The position numbers and the translations under genes are program-made. A DNA stretch of 64,000 nt from assembly GCF_013155335.1 (NCBI RefSeq), contig NZ_JABJQZ010000008.1, positions 310,001 to 374,000 on the forward strand, read 5' to 3'. Source of the DNA: Nocardioides sp. zg-1230 (GTDB taxonomy: Bacteria > Actinomycetota > Actinomycetes > Propionibacteriales > Nocardioidaceae). This document shows, in pieces, positions 11,415 to 19,635 of the stretch. The notes beneath the pieces are model-generated. The model saw nothing but the letters and a program-made list of their open reading frames with translations. It was not told the DNA's origin and made no database searches. Within the stretch, counting starts at the first letter, position 1; the number at the start of each line of letters is the position of its first letter.

Positions 11415-12820
11415 TGCCGACGACGCGCCTCCCTCCCTCGCCCGACCGGCTGGAAGTAGTTCTCCGCGGCGTGGTCGGCGACGTTCGACCCCAGCAGCCT
11501 CGCCTGCACGTCAGCGGTCCGGAAGTGCAGACCTGCCCAGATACGGGCCTCGACGAGCTCGTCGAGAACCTGCGAGAACGAGCCGAACGTGCGCACCCGG
11601 GGATCGGCGGGCGCCGGAGCCAGCAGCGTGGAGATGCTGGTCATCTGGAAACCACCCGGGACGGTGTCGCCGAAGAACTTCGCAAGGATTCCGGCATGCG
11701 CACCGTCCAGGCACAGGTGGCCGGACGGGTGATCGGGGTAGGGCGCGGAGATCAGGGGCGTCCAGTCCGCCTGCGGGGCCGTGGCCGGGTTGCCGTCCTC
11801 CTCCGCCCGCACGATCGCGTTCCAGGGCCGCCAGAAGTCCCAGTGGTACTTGTCGTTCCAGCAGTTGATCGCCGCATCGGCTCCGCTCAGGTTCGTCATC
11901 GCGAGGAGACGCGCGGTGTCGACGGCGTCGAGGTCGTCGCGGTCAGCGAGGTTGCGGGCGACCTCGTTCCAGCTGAGCACGGGCGTGCTCTGCCACCACC
12001 TGGCGACGTAGGTCTGGTGGGGGCTCCGCGCCGTGCTGTTCGCCGCGCCGAGCGACTTGACCTCGTTGAACTCGCGCGTCCACGTGTCGCTGGTGAGCGA
12101 GACCGGCCCCGCCGTCCGGAACTGCGAGGACGACGTCATGAGGAACGGGTCGACCGTGCCGACCCACGGCGTCGGGTCGAGGATCTGCGCGCCGGCCGCG
12201 TTCAGCGACGGCCACCAGTGGCCCGGAGCGGTGTTCGGCACCCACTGTGACGGGCCGAAGCGGCCGTCGTCGGTGCGGGCGGCGATCATGGCCGCCGCGG
12301 CGGCCTCACCGGCGTCGACTCCCTTGGTCTTGGACGGTCCGTCCGCGATCGGCTGGAGCGCGGCCTGGTACTGCGTGGCGAGCGTCGCGAGCAGCGTCGC
12401 GCGGTTGGCGTCGGCGACGTTGGGCACCGTCGAGACGAGGTGGCGCAGCACGCCGTACGCCGCCGCAGCCACCGCCGCGTCCTTGGAGGCGCGGGCCGAG
12501 AAGCGACGATCCAGCAGGTACGGACGGTAGTGCTTGGGCTCGGTGGCGTTCACCGCGTCGTACACGGCCCCCTGGACCATGCCGACGTGCACCTGCGCGG
12601 CAGGTGGCGCCCCTCCGGCGTTCCCCGGCAGGGCGACCAGCGTGTTGACGGCGATGGTGTTCCACGCACGGACGGCGTCGCCCGAGGTGGCCGCCCAACC
12701 GCCGGATCGCGCGGCCGCCGCTCGCTCACGCGCCTCGCCACTGGCCGGCCCCGACACGCTCCCGAGCGCGAGCACGGCTGCCATGGCAGACACGACAGAC
12801 AGGATGCCCTTGGTTCTCAT
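11411..12820 (-). CDS. Exported vanadium-dependent haloperoxidase (PAP2 superfamily)
   Basis: This 469-residue protein has an N-terminal signal peptide (MRTKGILSVV then a hydrophobic stretch to about residue 28) and a helical PAP2/haloperoxidase core. The full vanadate-binding set is visible with the spacing of known enzymes: K324 and R331 in KYHWDFWR, S366-G367-H368 in HPSGH, then R426 and H432 in RIWAGLH. Such enzymes use hydrogen peroxide to oxidise halides, although bacterial homologues without proven activity are common. The start at 12820 has a strong GAGGAGGGG site and is followed at once by the signal peptide. It stands alone on the minus strand, overlapping the rlmC-like stop by four bases. 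Confidence 0.88.
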   Translation of the reverse strand: MRTKGILSVVSAMAAVLALGSVSGPASGEARERAAAARSGGWAATSGDAVRAWNTIAVNTLVALPGNAGGAPPAAQVHVGMVQGAVYDAVNATEPKHYRPYLLDRRFSARASKDAAVAAAAYGVLRHLVSTVPNVADANRATLLATLATQYQAALQPIADGPSKTKGVDAGEAAAAAMIAARTDDGRFGPSQWVPNTAPGHWWPSLNAAGAQILDPTPWVGTVDPFLMTSSSQFRTAGPVSLTSDTWTREFNEVKSLGAANSTARSPHQTYVARWWQSTPVLSWNEVARNLADRDDLDAVDTARLLAMTNLSGADAAINCWNDKYHWDFWRPWNAIVRAEEDGNPATAPQADWTPLISAPYPDHPSGHLCLDGAHAGILAKFFGDTVPGGFQMTSISTLLAPAPADPRVRTFGSFSQVLDELVEARIWAGLHFRTADVQARLLGSNVADHAAENYFQPVGRGREARRRH

Positions 12821-12975
12821 CGCCCCTCCTCGGCTTGCGAGGACGCGGGGGGCCAACACTCCGGACGGCCTCGAGTGGATATGGCATCTCCAGTGAACTC
12901 CTGAGTGCCGACGACGACCATTCCCCGGATTGGGTGTTCTCCTGCGGGACGGGTGTGACCGGGCGCGGTGAACCG

Positions 12976-13578
12976 TCAGCCGCGGCGGATCCTGGGGCCG
13001 GTGCTCACCCTGGTCACCTGATAGGTGTCGGTGTGCCCGTCGTCGACGGTGGACGCCATCACGGCAGGGTCGGTCATGGGGAGCGGGGCGAAAGCCTTGA
13101 TCCCCAACCGGACCCAGTCGGGCGACGCGAGGCACGCGGTGGGCACGGACACCGCGACCGCGTCGGCACCGGTGTCGTACCGGGCGCGGAGCGCGCGGCA
13201 GTCGACCTGTTCCCACCTGCGGGTGATCGTCGTCCGCACCCGCCGCCCCTCCTTCTTGTCGACCTCGACGCGGTAGGCACCCGCCGGGGTCCGCACGAGC
13301 ACCTGCATCGAGTGCTCCCGCACGCCGGCGAGCTCGGTGAAGTGGACCGTGATGCCCAGACGCCTGTCCCCGTGCGCGGCGACGGTACGCACGATGTCCG
13401 CCGGAGACGGGTCAGGAGTCGGCGGGAGCTCCGCGTCCTCGTCCGCGACCCAGCCGAGGACACCGGCGTCGCCCACGGGGTCGTGCGTCGCGACCCTCTC
13501 CGCGTGGGCCGGGGCCGGCGCGAGGAGGACGGCGGGGACGAGCAGTGGGACCAGGCGCGGACCGAGACGTGGCGACAT
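12976..13578 (-). CDS. Exported protein of unknown function, tandem paralogue A
   Basis: This 200-residue protein has a signal peptide (MSPRLGPRLVPLLVPAVLLAPAPAHA) and no recognised domain. It shares a clear pattern with the next gene upstream: ADIVRT near the start of a beta-rich region, a (V/I)(D/E)CR motif, a (V/I)PTACL motif followed by a Trp-containing strand, and the C-terminal ending GP(R/K)(I/V)RRG. The two are tandem duplicates. Two conserved cysteines (in DCRAL and PTACL) could form a disulfide. A leaderless TACGCT -10 box precedes it, so it can be transcribed independently. Function is unknown; a cell-envelope or extracellular role follows only from export. Confidence 0.75.
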   Translation of the reverse strand: MSPRLGPRLVPLLVPAVLLAPAPAHAERVATHDPVGDAGVLGWVADEDAELPPTPDPSPADIVRTVAAHGDRRLGITVHFTELAGVREHSMQVLVRTPAGAYRVEVDKKEGRRVRTTITRRWEQVDCRALRARYDTGADAVAVSVPTACLASPDWVRLGIKAFAPLPMTDPAVMASTVDDGHTDTYQVTRVSTGPRIRRG

Positions 13579-13585
13579 GTGACGG

Positions 13586-13591
13586 AGCGTA
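13586..13591 (-). promoter_or_regulatory. Leaderless -10 box for exported paralogue A
   Basis: TACGCT on the minus strand is followed by seven bases and the ATG at 13578. Confidence 0.5.
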
Positions 13592-13614
13592 GGGCCGGGT
13601 GGTCGCCGGCGTCT

Positions 13615-14229
13615 TCAGCCCCGGCGGACCTTCGGACCGAGGGCGATCCTCTCGCGGACCTCCCCGGCGCGGTGGGCGTCGTCGGCGAGCACGACCATCT
13701 CCTCAGCGCCGTCGGCCGACGTCACGGTCTCGACCGAGGCGACGCCCGCCCCGACCTGCACCCACCGCGGGTCGCCGAGGCACGCCGTCGGGATCGTGAC
13801 GGTGACTCGTGACGATGCCTGGTTCCCGGCGGCGTGCAGCCGCCGGCACTCGATTGCGCGGCTCCGGCGCGTCATGTCGACCTCAGCCCGCCGACCGAGG
13901 TTCTCGGTCTCCACCTCGAAGCTGCCGTCAGGAGTGCGCACCTCCAGCACCGCGAAGTAGGTCCGCGAACGACCGAGGTCGCGCAGGTCGAGGCGCACCC
14001 GGAGGCGCGACGCGCGGTGGTCGACGGTCGTGCGTACGACGTCAGCGGTGAGGTTCTCGGGCGCGGGCAGGAGGTTGTCCAGATCGCCACCGCCCTGCTC
14101 CGTCGGGCCGAGGGCCAGCACGTCGGCGGCCGGGTCCGCGGTCACGACCTCCTCGGCGTGGGCGGCAGCCGGGAGGAGGAGGGCGGTCGGCAGCATGACG
14201 GCGAGAAGGCAGGTGGCGAGTCGGGTCAC
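13615..14229 (-). CDS. Exported protein of unknown function, tandem paralogue B
   Basis: This 204-residue protein has a signal peptide (MTRLATCLLAVMLPTALLLPAAAHA) and is the paralogue of the gene 36 bases downstream. It has ADVVRT, IECRRL, IPTACLGDPRW and the GPKVRRG tail in the same order. The GTG start at 14229 was chosen because it gives a complete signal peptide and a TAGGTT -10 box sits seven bases upstream. The open frame extends much further upstream, but that sequence is antisense to the symporter gene. No function can be assigned. Confidence 0.75.
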   Translation of the reverse strand: MTRLATCLLAVMLPTALLLPAAAHAEEVVTADPAADVLALGPTEQGGGDLDNLLPAPENLTADVVRTTVDHRASRLRVRLDLRDLGRSRTYFAVLEVRTPDGSFEVETENLGRRAEVDMTRRSRAIECRRLHAAGNQASSRVTVTIPTACLGDPRWVQVGAGVASVETVTSADGAEEMVVLADDAHRAGEVRERIALGPKVRRG

Positions 14230-14236
14230 CCGGCGA

Positions 14237-14242
14237 AACCTA
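14237..14242 (-). promoter_or_regulatory. Leaderless -10 box for exported paralogue B
   Basis: TAGGTT on the minus strand is followed by seven bases and the GTG at 14229. Confidence 0.5.
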
Positions 14243-14478
14243 GGGGTGAACCCCGTCCAGTGTGAGGCGAACCACGGAATCGGCGGCGCGGACCTGCCGT
14301 TGCACCAGTCGTGCGCCCCTCCTCCCCCGTCCCCGCGACCGTCGGCGACCTGCTGACGCAGCGTCGCGCCGTGGACCTCGCGCGCACCCAGAGCGCCCTC
14401 TGTCGCTGACCGCGCCTCCCGACCGTCCCCGCACCTCCGGTCCCGGCGTACCCCTGGCGGGTCGCCTCTCGAAAAGGT

Positions 14479-14484
14479 TACTTT
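14479..14484 (+). promoter_or_regulatory. Leaderless -10 box for the DAACS symporter
   Basis: TACTTT is followed by six bases and the ATG at 14491. It lies within an AT-rich GAAAA...TTTTC inverted repeat (14471-14487) that could be an operator. The remaining intergenic DNA from 14243 shows nothing else. Confidence 0.5.
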
Positions 14485-14490
14485 TTCACT

Positions 14491-15876
14491 ATGAATACTT
14501 CTGTTACGGCGGAGAAGAAGCAGAACCGCTTCCGGCTCCCCTCGTTCGGCGTGCAGGTCCTGATCGGCCTGGTCCTCGGCGTCGTCCTCGGTCTCGTCGC
14601 CCGCAGCATGGGTGCGGACGGCGTGGACGCCACCACCGGCGAGGTCGACCCCAACTGGCTCACCGAGACGCTCAGCACGATCGGCGGCACCTTCGTCACG
14701 CTGCTGCGCGCCGTCGTGCCACCGCTCGTCTTCCTCGCGATCGTCGCGTCGATCGCCAACCTCCGCGACGTCACCGGAGCCGCCCGGCTCGCGTGGCGGA
14801 CGCTGGCGTGGTTCGCCATCACCGCGCTGATCGCGGTCGTCATCGGCATCGTGCTGGGCCTGGTGCTGCAGCCCGGCGACCACACGAGCGTCACCTCCGA
14901 CGCCGCGTCGGCGCCGTCGACCACCGGGTCGTGGCTCGACTTCCTGACCGGCCTGGTCCCCGCCAACGTGCTCGGGCTCGAGGGCTCCGCCTCCGACGAC
15001 GGCTCCGTCGGGCTGTCCTTCAACGTGCTCCAGATCCTCGTCGTGTCCATCGCGGTCGGCATCGCCACCCTCAAGGTCGGCGAGGCGGCCGAGCCGTTCC
15101 TCGCGTTCGTCCGCTCCGCGCTGGCCGTGGTGCAGAAGGTCCTCTGGTGGATCATCCTGCTGGCCCCGATCGCGACCGTCGGCCTGCTCGGCAACGCCGT
15201 CGCCAGCTACGGCTGGGACGCCCTCGGCTCGCTCGGCATGTTCACCGTCGCGGTCTACGCCGGCCTCGCCCTGGTGGTCGCCGGCGTCTACCCGACTCTG
15301 CTCCGCCTCCACGGCCTGTCGGTGCGCCAGTTCTTCTCCGGTGCGTGGCCGGCGATCTCGCTGGCCTTCGTGTCGCGCTCGTCGATCGGGACCATGCCGG
15401 TCACCGAGTCGGTGACGGAGCGCAACCTCGGCGTGCCGCGGTCCTACGCCTCGTTCGCGGTCCCGCTGGGCGCCACCACCAAGATGGACGGCTGCGCCTC
15501 GATCTACCCCGCGATCTCGGCCATCTTCGTCGCGCAGTTCTTCGGCCTCGACCTGTCGGTCACCGACTACCTGCTCATCGCGTTCGTCTCGGTGATCGGC
15601 TCTGCCGCCACGGCCGGCGTCACCGGCGCGACGGTGATGCTCACGCTGACGCTGTCCACGTTGGGGCTGCCCCTCGAGGGCGTCGGCCTGCTGCTCGCGA
15701 TCGACCCGATCCTCGACATGGGCCGCACCGCGGTCAACGTCACCGGCCAGGCGCTCGTCCCGACGATCGTCGCCAAGCGCGAGGGCATCCTCGACCAGGC
15801 GGCGTACGACGCCCCGCGCGGGCGCGACGCCTGGCGCGAGGACGACGTCCGGGAGCCGGCGACCACCGCGGCCTGA
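14491..15876 (+). CDS. Dicarboxylate/amino acid:cation symporter (DAACS family)
   Basis: This 461-residue membrane protein has about eight hydrophobic segments and the two re-entrant loop signatures of glutamate/aspartate/C4-dicarboxylate symporters. A serine-rich loop SRSSIGTMPVTESV is near residue 292, and DPILDMGRTAVNVTG is near 408, the latter carrying the conserved Asp, Arg and Asn of the substrate site. KMDGCASIYPA near residue 331 corresponds to the NMDGT cation site, with NMDGT replaced by KMDGC. It imports an acidic amino acid or dicarboxylate with Na+ or H+; which one cannot be read off. The gene stands alone, preceded by a leaderless -10 box and followed by a strong hairpin. Confidence 0.9.
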   Translation: MNTSVTAEKKQNRFRLPSFGVQVLIGLVLGVVLGLVARSMGADGVDATTGEVDPNWLTETLSTIGGTFVTLLRAVVPPLVFLAIVASIANLRDVTGAARLAWRTLAWFAITALIAVVIGIVLGLVLQPGDHTSVTSDAASAPSTTGSWLDFLTGLVPANVLGLEGSASDDGSVGLSFNVLQILVVSIAVGIATLKVGEAAEPFLAFVRSALAVVQKVLWWIILLAPIATVGLLGNAVASYGWDALGSLGMFTVAVYAGLALVVAGVYPTLLRLHGLSVRQFFSGAWPAISLAFVSRSSIGTMPVTESVTERNLGVPRSYASFAVPLGATTKMDGCASIYPAISAIFVAQFFGLDLSVTDYLLIAFVSVIGSAATAGVTGATVMLTLTLSTLGLPLEGVGLLLAIDPILDMGRTAVNVTGQALVPTIVAKREGILDQAAYDAPRGRDAWREDDVREPATTAA

Positions 15877-15893
15877 CGGCGCCCGTCTCGAAC

Positions 15894-15930
15894 GACGCCG
15901 GGCCCGGTCCACGCGACCGGGGCCGGCGTC
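15894..15930 (+). terminator. Terminator hairpin after the DAACS symporter
   Basis: A 16-base-pair stem with one mismatch (arms 15894-15909 and 15915-15930, loop of five) lies 18 bases after the stop. No U-tract follows, as is common in high-GC genomes. Confidence 0.7.
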
Positions 15931-16212
15931 TGCGTGTTCGCGGTCCCCATTGCGGCCTCAGAATCGGTCTGGACTGGTCTGGACCCATACCGACCCTCCG
16001 ACGCTCCTTGACCGAAGTCGCCGAACTTGCGGCGAATCGGGACCGAACGGGGACGGTTGACACAATGCACCCCTTCGGGTGAGGCGACACGATCAGATCG
16101 TCTATCCCCCTACGGCCGCCGCGCGCGCGCCGAGACCCGCTCCCTCCGGGTGTCAGGCCCCGACCTCCACGTCGACAGCGACCGAACGCCTTCTCACAGA
16201 GGAGATTTCGGC
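15931..16212 (+). other. Intergenic region upstream of the prealbumin-domain protein
   Basis: These 282 bases hold no gene. A TTGACA at 16057-16062 could be a -35 element, but I see no matching -10 at the right distance. A ribosome site (GAGGAGA) precedes the ATG at 16213, so the message has a leader. Confidence 0.4.
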
Positions 16213-18207
16213 ATGCACTCACGCATACGCAAGAGCAGGATCCGGAAGGCGGCGGCCATAGCGGCTCCTGTCATCCTGGTGCTCACCATGGCGAGCACCG
16301 GCGCCTTCGCCAGCCATCCCGAAGCGTCGCTGGCGGGCAGCAACTTCGAGATCGACGTCGACGCCAACCTCAAGGTCGACGATGCGGCGCCGCCCTCGCT
16401 CGACTGGGCGAACGTCTCCGAGATCCGGGCGACCGACAAGGTCAACGGCACCGGCGACAACTCCTATGCCGGTGGCGTCAAGGAGGACACGGCGTGTCCC
16501 GGCGAGACGACCGACTCGATCCCGCCCAACAAGAGCGACCTGCTCAGCTTCCACGTCTACGAGGAGGCAGGAACCGGCACACACCCCGGATTCCTCAACC
16601 TGGCGTGGAGCCGGGTCTCGGACCCGAGCGGGACCACGCTGATGGACTTCGAGTTCAACCAGTCGTCGACCCCCTGCTCGTCGGGACCGAACGTCGTCCG
16701 CACCGTCGGCGACCTGCTCATCGAGTACGCCATCGACCAGGGCGGCTCGCGCGCGGACATCACCGCCCGGGCCTGGACCGGCACGGCGTGGGGACCGACC
16801 ACGGACCTCGACCAGTCGACGGCGTGTGGCGGCGGTCCTTGCGCTGCCGGCACCATCAACTCTTCGACCATCCCGGCTGCGGACTCCGACGGGCTGATCA
16901 CCACCGGCGAGAAGCAGGCAAGGACCTTTGGCGAGGCGCAGATCGACCTGCGGTTGCTCTTCAAGCCGGACGAGTGCTCGTCCTTCGGCAGCGCGATGCT
17001 GAAGAGCCGGTCGTCCGACGCGTTCAACTCCCAGCTGAAGGACTTCGTGTCGCCGGTCCCCATCGACCTCCAGAACTGCGGCAACGTCATCATCCGCAAG
17101 CAGACCGACCCGGACGAGGACCCCAACACCACGTTGTTCGGCTACACCAAGTCCTTCGAGACCTCCCCCTTGTCGCCGAACACGTTCCAGCTGGCCGACG
17201 ACGGGGTGAAGAACTACAACGACACGGTCCTGTTCGGCACGGGCTACACCGTGACGGAGGACGTCATCCCGGACGGGTGGGACTTCGTCGATGTGAACTG
17301 CGGCGCCAGCAGCGGCGTCACACCGACGATCGTCGGTGCGACGGTGACCTTCGACATCAACAGCGACAGCGACGTCCTCGACTGCACCTACACCAACCGG
17401 GCGCGGGGCACGATCATCGTCGAGAAGATCACCGACGACGGCCAGGGCGCGTTCGCGTTCACCAGCGGCACGCTCTCGCCCTCGCCGTTCACCCTCACCA
17501 CGACAGCGGCAGGTGCGGCCGGCAAGGACGCCCGCACGTTCGCTGACCTCAGCCCGGGCACGTACGACGTCGCCGAGACGGTGCCGGCCGGCTGGAACCT
17601 GGTCTCGGCCACGTGTGACGACGGGTCCGACCCGGCATCCATCGGACTGAGCGGCGGGGAGACTGTCACCTGCACCTTCCACGACGCCCGTGAGAGGGGC
17701 GCGATCGAGATCACCAAGACGCGGAAGCACGCCGCCGACGGATCGGGCGACCACCCGCACGCCGGCGTGACCTTCACCGTCACCGGCGGAGGACTGCCGG
17801 CCGCAGGCCTCACCGCGGTCACCAACGCCCAGGGCGTGGCTTGCGTCGACAACCTGCTGCTGAGCTCGTTCGTCGGCGCCTACACGGTCACCGAGACCGT
17901 GCCCCCTGGCTACGTCAGCGACGATGACCAGAAGACGGTCGAGGTGACGACTGAGGACGCGTGTGGTGGTGCTGACAACGAAGCAGACGTCAGCTTCCAC
18001 AACACGCCGCTGACCGACGTCACGGTCTCGGTCGACTCCCAGGTCGACGGTGGCACCGCGTCGACCATCAGCTGCGTCGACGGCGACGGCAACGCTGTGG
18101 ACGACATCGCCACCGGCACCAACGGTGACGGCTCGCTCCCCATCCCCGACCTGCTGCCGACGTACCCCGACACCACGCTCGTGTGCACGATCGTGGTCGA
18201 CCCGTGA
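16213..18207 (+). CDS. Large exported protein with prealbumin-like (SpaA-type) repeats
   Basis: This 664-residue protein has a basic N-terminus and a signal peptide ending near AFASHPE. The first 290 residues are a unique beta-rich domain with several cysteines. Repeated domains of about 100 residues follow. Each begins with a phrase such as IIRKQTDPDEDP, IIVEKITDDGQG or IEITKTRKHAADG and contains YTVTE, YDVAET or YTVTET and a Cys-containing strand (LDCTYTN, VTCTFHD). These are hallmarks of prealbumin-like/collagen-binding-B folds of surface proteins. No LPXTG sortase signal or C-terminal anchor is present; the protein ends CTIVVDP after an incomplete-looking final domain. It is therefore probably released or held non-covalently. 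The start has a GAGGAGA site. Adhesin or structural roles are possible but not shown. Confidence 0.8.
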   Translation: MHSRIRKSRIRKAAAIAAPVILVLTMASTGAFASHPEASLAGSNFEIDVDANLKVDDAAPPSLDWANVSEIRATDKVNGTGDNSYAGGVKEDTACPGETTDSIPPNKSDLLSFHVYEEAGTGTHPGFLNLAWSRVSDPSGTTLMDFEFNQSSTPCSSGPNVVRTVGDLLIEYAIDQGGSRADITARAWTGTAWGPTTDLDQSTACGGGPCAAGTINSSTIPAADSDGLITTGEKQARTFGEAQIDLRLLFKPDECSSFGSAMLKSRSSDAFNSQLKDFVSPVPIDLQNCGNVIIRKQTDPDEDPNTTLFGYTKSFETSPLSPNTFQLADDGVKNYNDTVLFGTGYTVTEDVIPDGWDFVDVNCGASSGVTPTIVGATVTFDINSDSDVLDCTYTNRARGTIIVEKITDDGQGAFAFTSGTLSPSPFTLTTTAAGAAGKDARTFADLSPGTYDVAETVPAGWNLVSATCDDGSDPASIGLSGGETVTCTFHDARERGAIEITKTRKHAADGSGDHPHAGVTFTVTGGGLPAAGLTAVTNAQGVACVDNLLLSSFVGAYTVTETVPPGYVSDDDQKTVEVTTEDACGGADNEADVSFHNTPLTDVTVSVDSQVDGGTASTISCVDGDGNAVDDIATGTNGDGSLPIPDLLPTYPDTTLVCTIVVDP

Positions 18208-18237
18208 GGTGACGACACCACCGACCAAGAGATGACT

Positions 18238-18274
18238 GCAGGCCCGGGCCCACTTCCGTGGGTCCGGGCCCTGC
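18238..18274 (+). terminator. Terminator hairpin after the prealbumin-domain gene
   Basis: Arms GCAGGCCCGGGCCCAC and GTGGGTCCGGGCCCTGC flank a short TTCC loop, giving a near-perfect stem about 30 bases after the stop. Confidence 0.75.
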
Positions 18275-18319
18275 CGTGTGTCACGTGCGGCGGGGCGGCT
18301 GGGATACTGCTCCCCGCAG

Positions 18320-18395
18320 GCCCCCGTGGCGCAATGGATAGCGCAACGGCCTTCTAATCCGTGGGTTGCAGGTTCGAGTCCTGCCGGGGGCGCCA
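18320..18395 (+). tRNA. tRNA-Arg (anticodon TCT)
   Basis: A full cloverleaf is visible. The acceptor stem GCCCCCG pairs with CGGGGGC, the anticodon loop CTTCTAA carries TCT, and the T-loop is GGTTCGAGTCC. The 3' CCA is encoded (18393-18395). The base pair next to the anticodon loop is a C/T mismatch. Confidence 0.93.
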
Positions 18396-18416
18396 ATGTG
18401 ATGTCGCACGACCCGG

Positions 18417-18501
18417 AGCACCATGCAGGCAGTTCGCCGCTCGCGCGGGCTCCATCAGCGCGACATCGGCGGCGAGCATCGCGAACTGCCTGCATGGTGC
18501 T
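18417..18501. repeat. Long palindrome, first of two related inverted repeats
   Basis: A perfect 21-base inverted repeat (18417-18437 against 18481-18501) has an inner six-base pairing (18439-18444 against 18472-18477). The arms contain GCAGGCAGTTCGC. The element lies just after tRNA-Arg in a 398-base stretch without a convincing gene. It could be an intergenic palindromic element or encode a structured RNA. Confidence 0.7.
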
Positions 18502-18510
18502 GTTCTGACC

Positions 18511-18586
18511 AACGTAGGCAGTTGGCGTCGGCCGAGGGTCCGCCCGAGCGTGGGCAGCCTGAGTGGCTGGGCGGACTGCCTACGTT
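18511..18586. repeat. Second inverted repeat sharing the AGGCAGT core
   Basis: A perfect 12-base inverted repeat (18511-18522 against 18575-18586) has arms containing GTAGGCAGTTGGC. The core AGGCAGT is the same as in the preceding palindrome, giving four related half-sites in 170 bases. Confidence 0.6.
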
Positions 18587-18656
18587 CGGCGACGGGCGAG
18601 CGACACGCCCGGCGACCTCCCCGCGGACAGCGCGCCGCGCCAGCAGGATGTGGTCA

Positions 18657-18685
18657 GGCCCCGCCACGTATGAGGTAGCGGGGCC
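18657..18685. other. Short hairpin in the gene-free stretch
   Basis: GGCCCCGC (18657-18664) and GCGGGGCC (18678-18685) form a perfect 8-base-pair stem with a 13-base loop. Its role is unknown. Nothing else was seen between 18587 and 18725. Confidence 0.4.
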
Positions 18686-18725
18686 GAATGCTTGCCCGGG
18701 GACGGGTGCGCCAGACGTACGACGA

Positions 18726-18760
18726 CCCGGAGCGGAGGTCGTTGACCTCCGGGCTCCGGG
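18726..18760 (-). terminator. Terminator hairpin for the exported protein at 18794
   Basis: A 15-base-pair stem with a two-base bulge and a GTT loop lies 34 bases past the stop codon of the leftward gene. Confidence 0.65.
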
Positions 18761-18793
18761 CCGTCAGCGTGCGTCAGTCGTCGGGCAGGACCG

Positions 18794-19411
18794 TCAGACG
18801 CCCAGGTTGAGCGCGGCCAGGATCTGGTTCAGCAGGGTCTGCAGCTGACCCAGGAGCCCGGCGAGCGGACCGCCGTCGAGCAGCCCGGCGACCGCGCAGA
18901 GCAGGTTGCCGAGCAGGTTGCCGGCACCAGGGACCGCGGTGATGTCGAGCACGACGCGCTGCAGGTCGATCTGCAGCCCCAGGATGTTGAGGTCCAGCGG
19001 ACCGAGCACCAGGTTGAGGATGTCGCACGCGGCCGCGTTGGCGGCGACGCGACCGTCGACGAGCGGGCTGCCGTTGATCTTCTTGATCGGGATGGTCTGG
19101 ATCCCGGAGAACCTCGTGTTGGGTCCGGCGTCCTTGATGACGCCGTTCATGAAGCCCTTCATGTACATCACGCCGTCACGCTCGATGACCTTGATCGGGG
19201 TGAACGAACCGCCGACCTTGTCACCGGTCGACGTCTTGCCGACGACCTTGCTCGTGATCTTGCCGGCATCGGACTTGCCGACCACCGACTTGCTCGACGT
19301 CGGCGCCGCCGACGACGAGGCGACGGTGAGCGTGGTGAGGCCGACGGTCATGGCCAGGGCGACCACCGCTCCTGCGGCGAGCCGCCGGGCTACGTTCGTG
19401 AACTGGTTCAT
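18794..19411 (-). CDS. Exported protein of unknown function with a Leu-rich C-terminal domain
   Basis: This 205-residue protein has a signal peptide (basic start, hydrophobic core, cleavage near SSAAPTSS). A Ser/Lys/Thr-rich linker follows, then a middle part with MYMKGFMNG and a C-terminal hydrophobic domain rich in Leu and Gly. That domain includes ACDILNLVLGPLDLN, GLQIDLQRVVLDI and GAGNLLGNLLCAVAGLLDGG and has two cysteines. I recall this C-terminal pattern in exported actinobacterial proteins of unknown function. It is not a typical membrane anchor because polar residues recur every few positions. The start has a GGAGGGG site, and the gene stands alone with its own terminator. Confidence 0.75.
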   Translation of the reverse strand: MNQFTNVARRLAAGAVVALAMTVGLTTLTVASSSAAPTSSKSVVGKSDAGKITSKVVGKTSTGDKVGGSFTPIKVIERDGVMYMKGFMNGVIKDAGPNTRFSGIQTIPIKKINGSPLVDGRVAANAAACDILNLVLGPLDLNILGLQIDLQRVVLDITAVPGAGNLLGNLLCAVAGLLDGGPLAGLLGQLQTLLNQILAALNLGV

Positions 19412-19635
19412 GTTCCCCTCCGATTGTGTTGCCTCCCGCGAAGCGGCATGTGCCGCTCCCTCCGCTCGACGCTAGGCACGGGTGCTCGTCACGGTCATAC
19501 CCCAACGGGTAGGACACCCGGTCGAACTCACGTTTACCCCGGCGGTCACCGCCCTGCGGGTGGGCCTGCGCTCATGCGCCTGCACAGCGCGGGTACGGGG
19601 CCGTTGTCGCATCCCCCCACCAGATCGGAGTCCCG

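Noticed and set aside
16219..18495. A 758-codon open frame on the minus strand
   Set aside because: It is antisense to the prealbumin-domain gene and runs across tRNA-Arg, so it cannot be a gene.
18423..18848. Open frames of 76-141 codons in the gene-free stretch after tRNA-Arg
   Set aside because: They read through the palindromes and terminator, lack ribosome sites and show no protein-like pattern.
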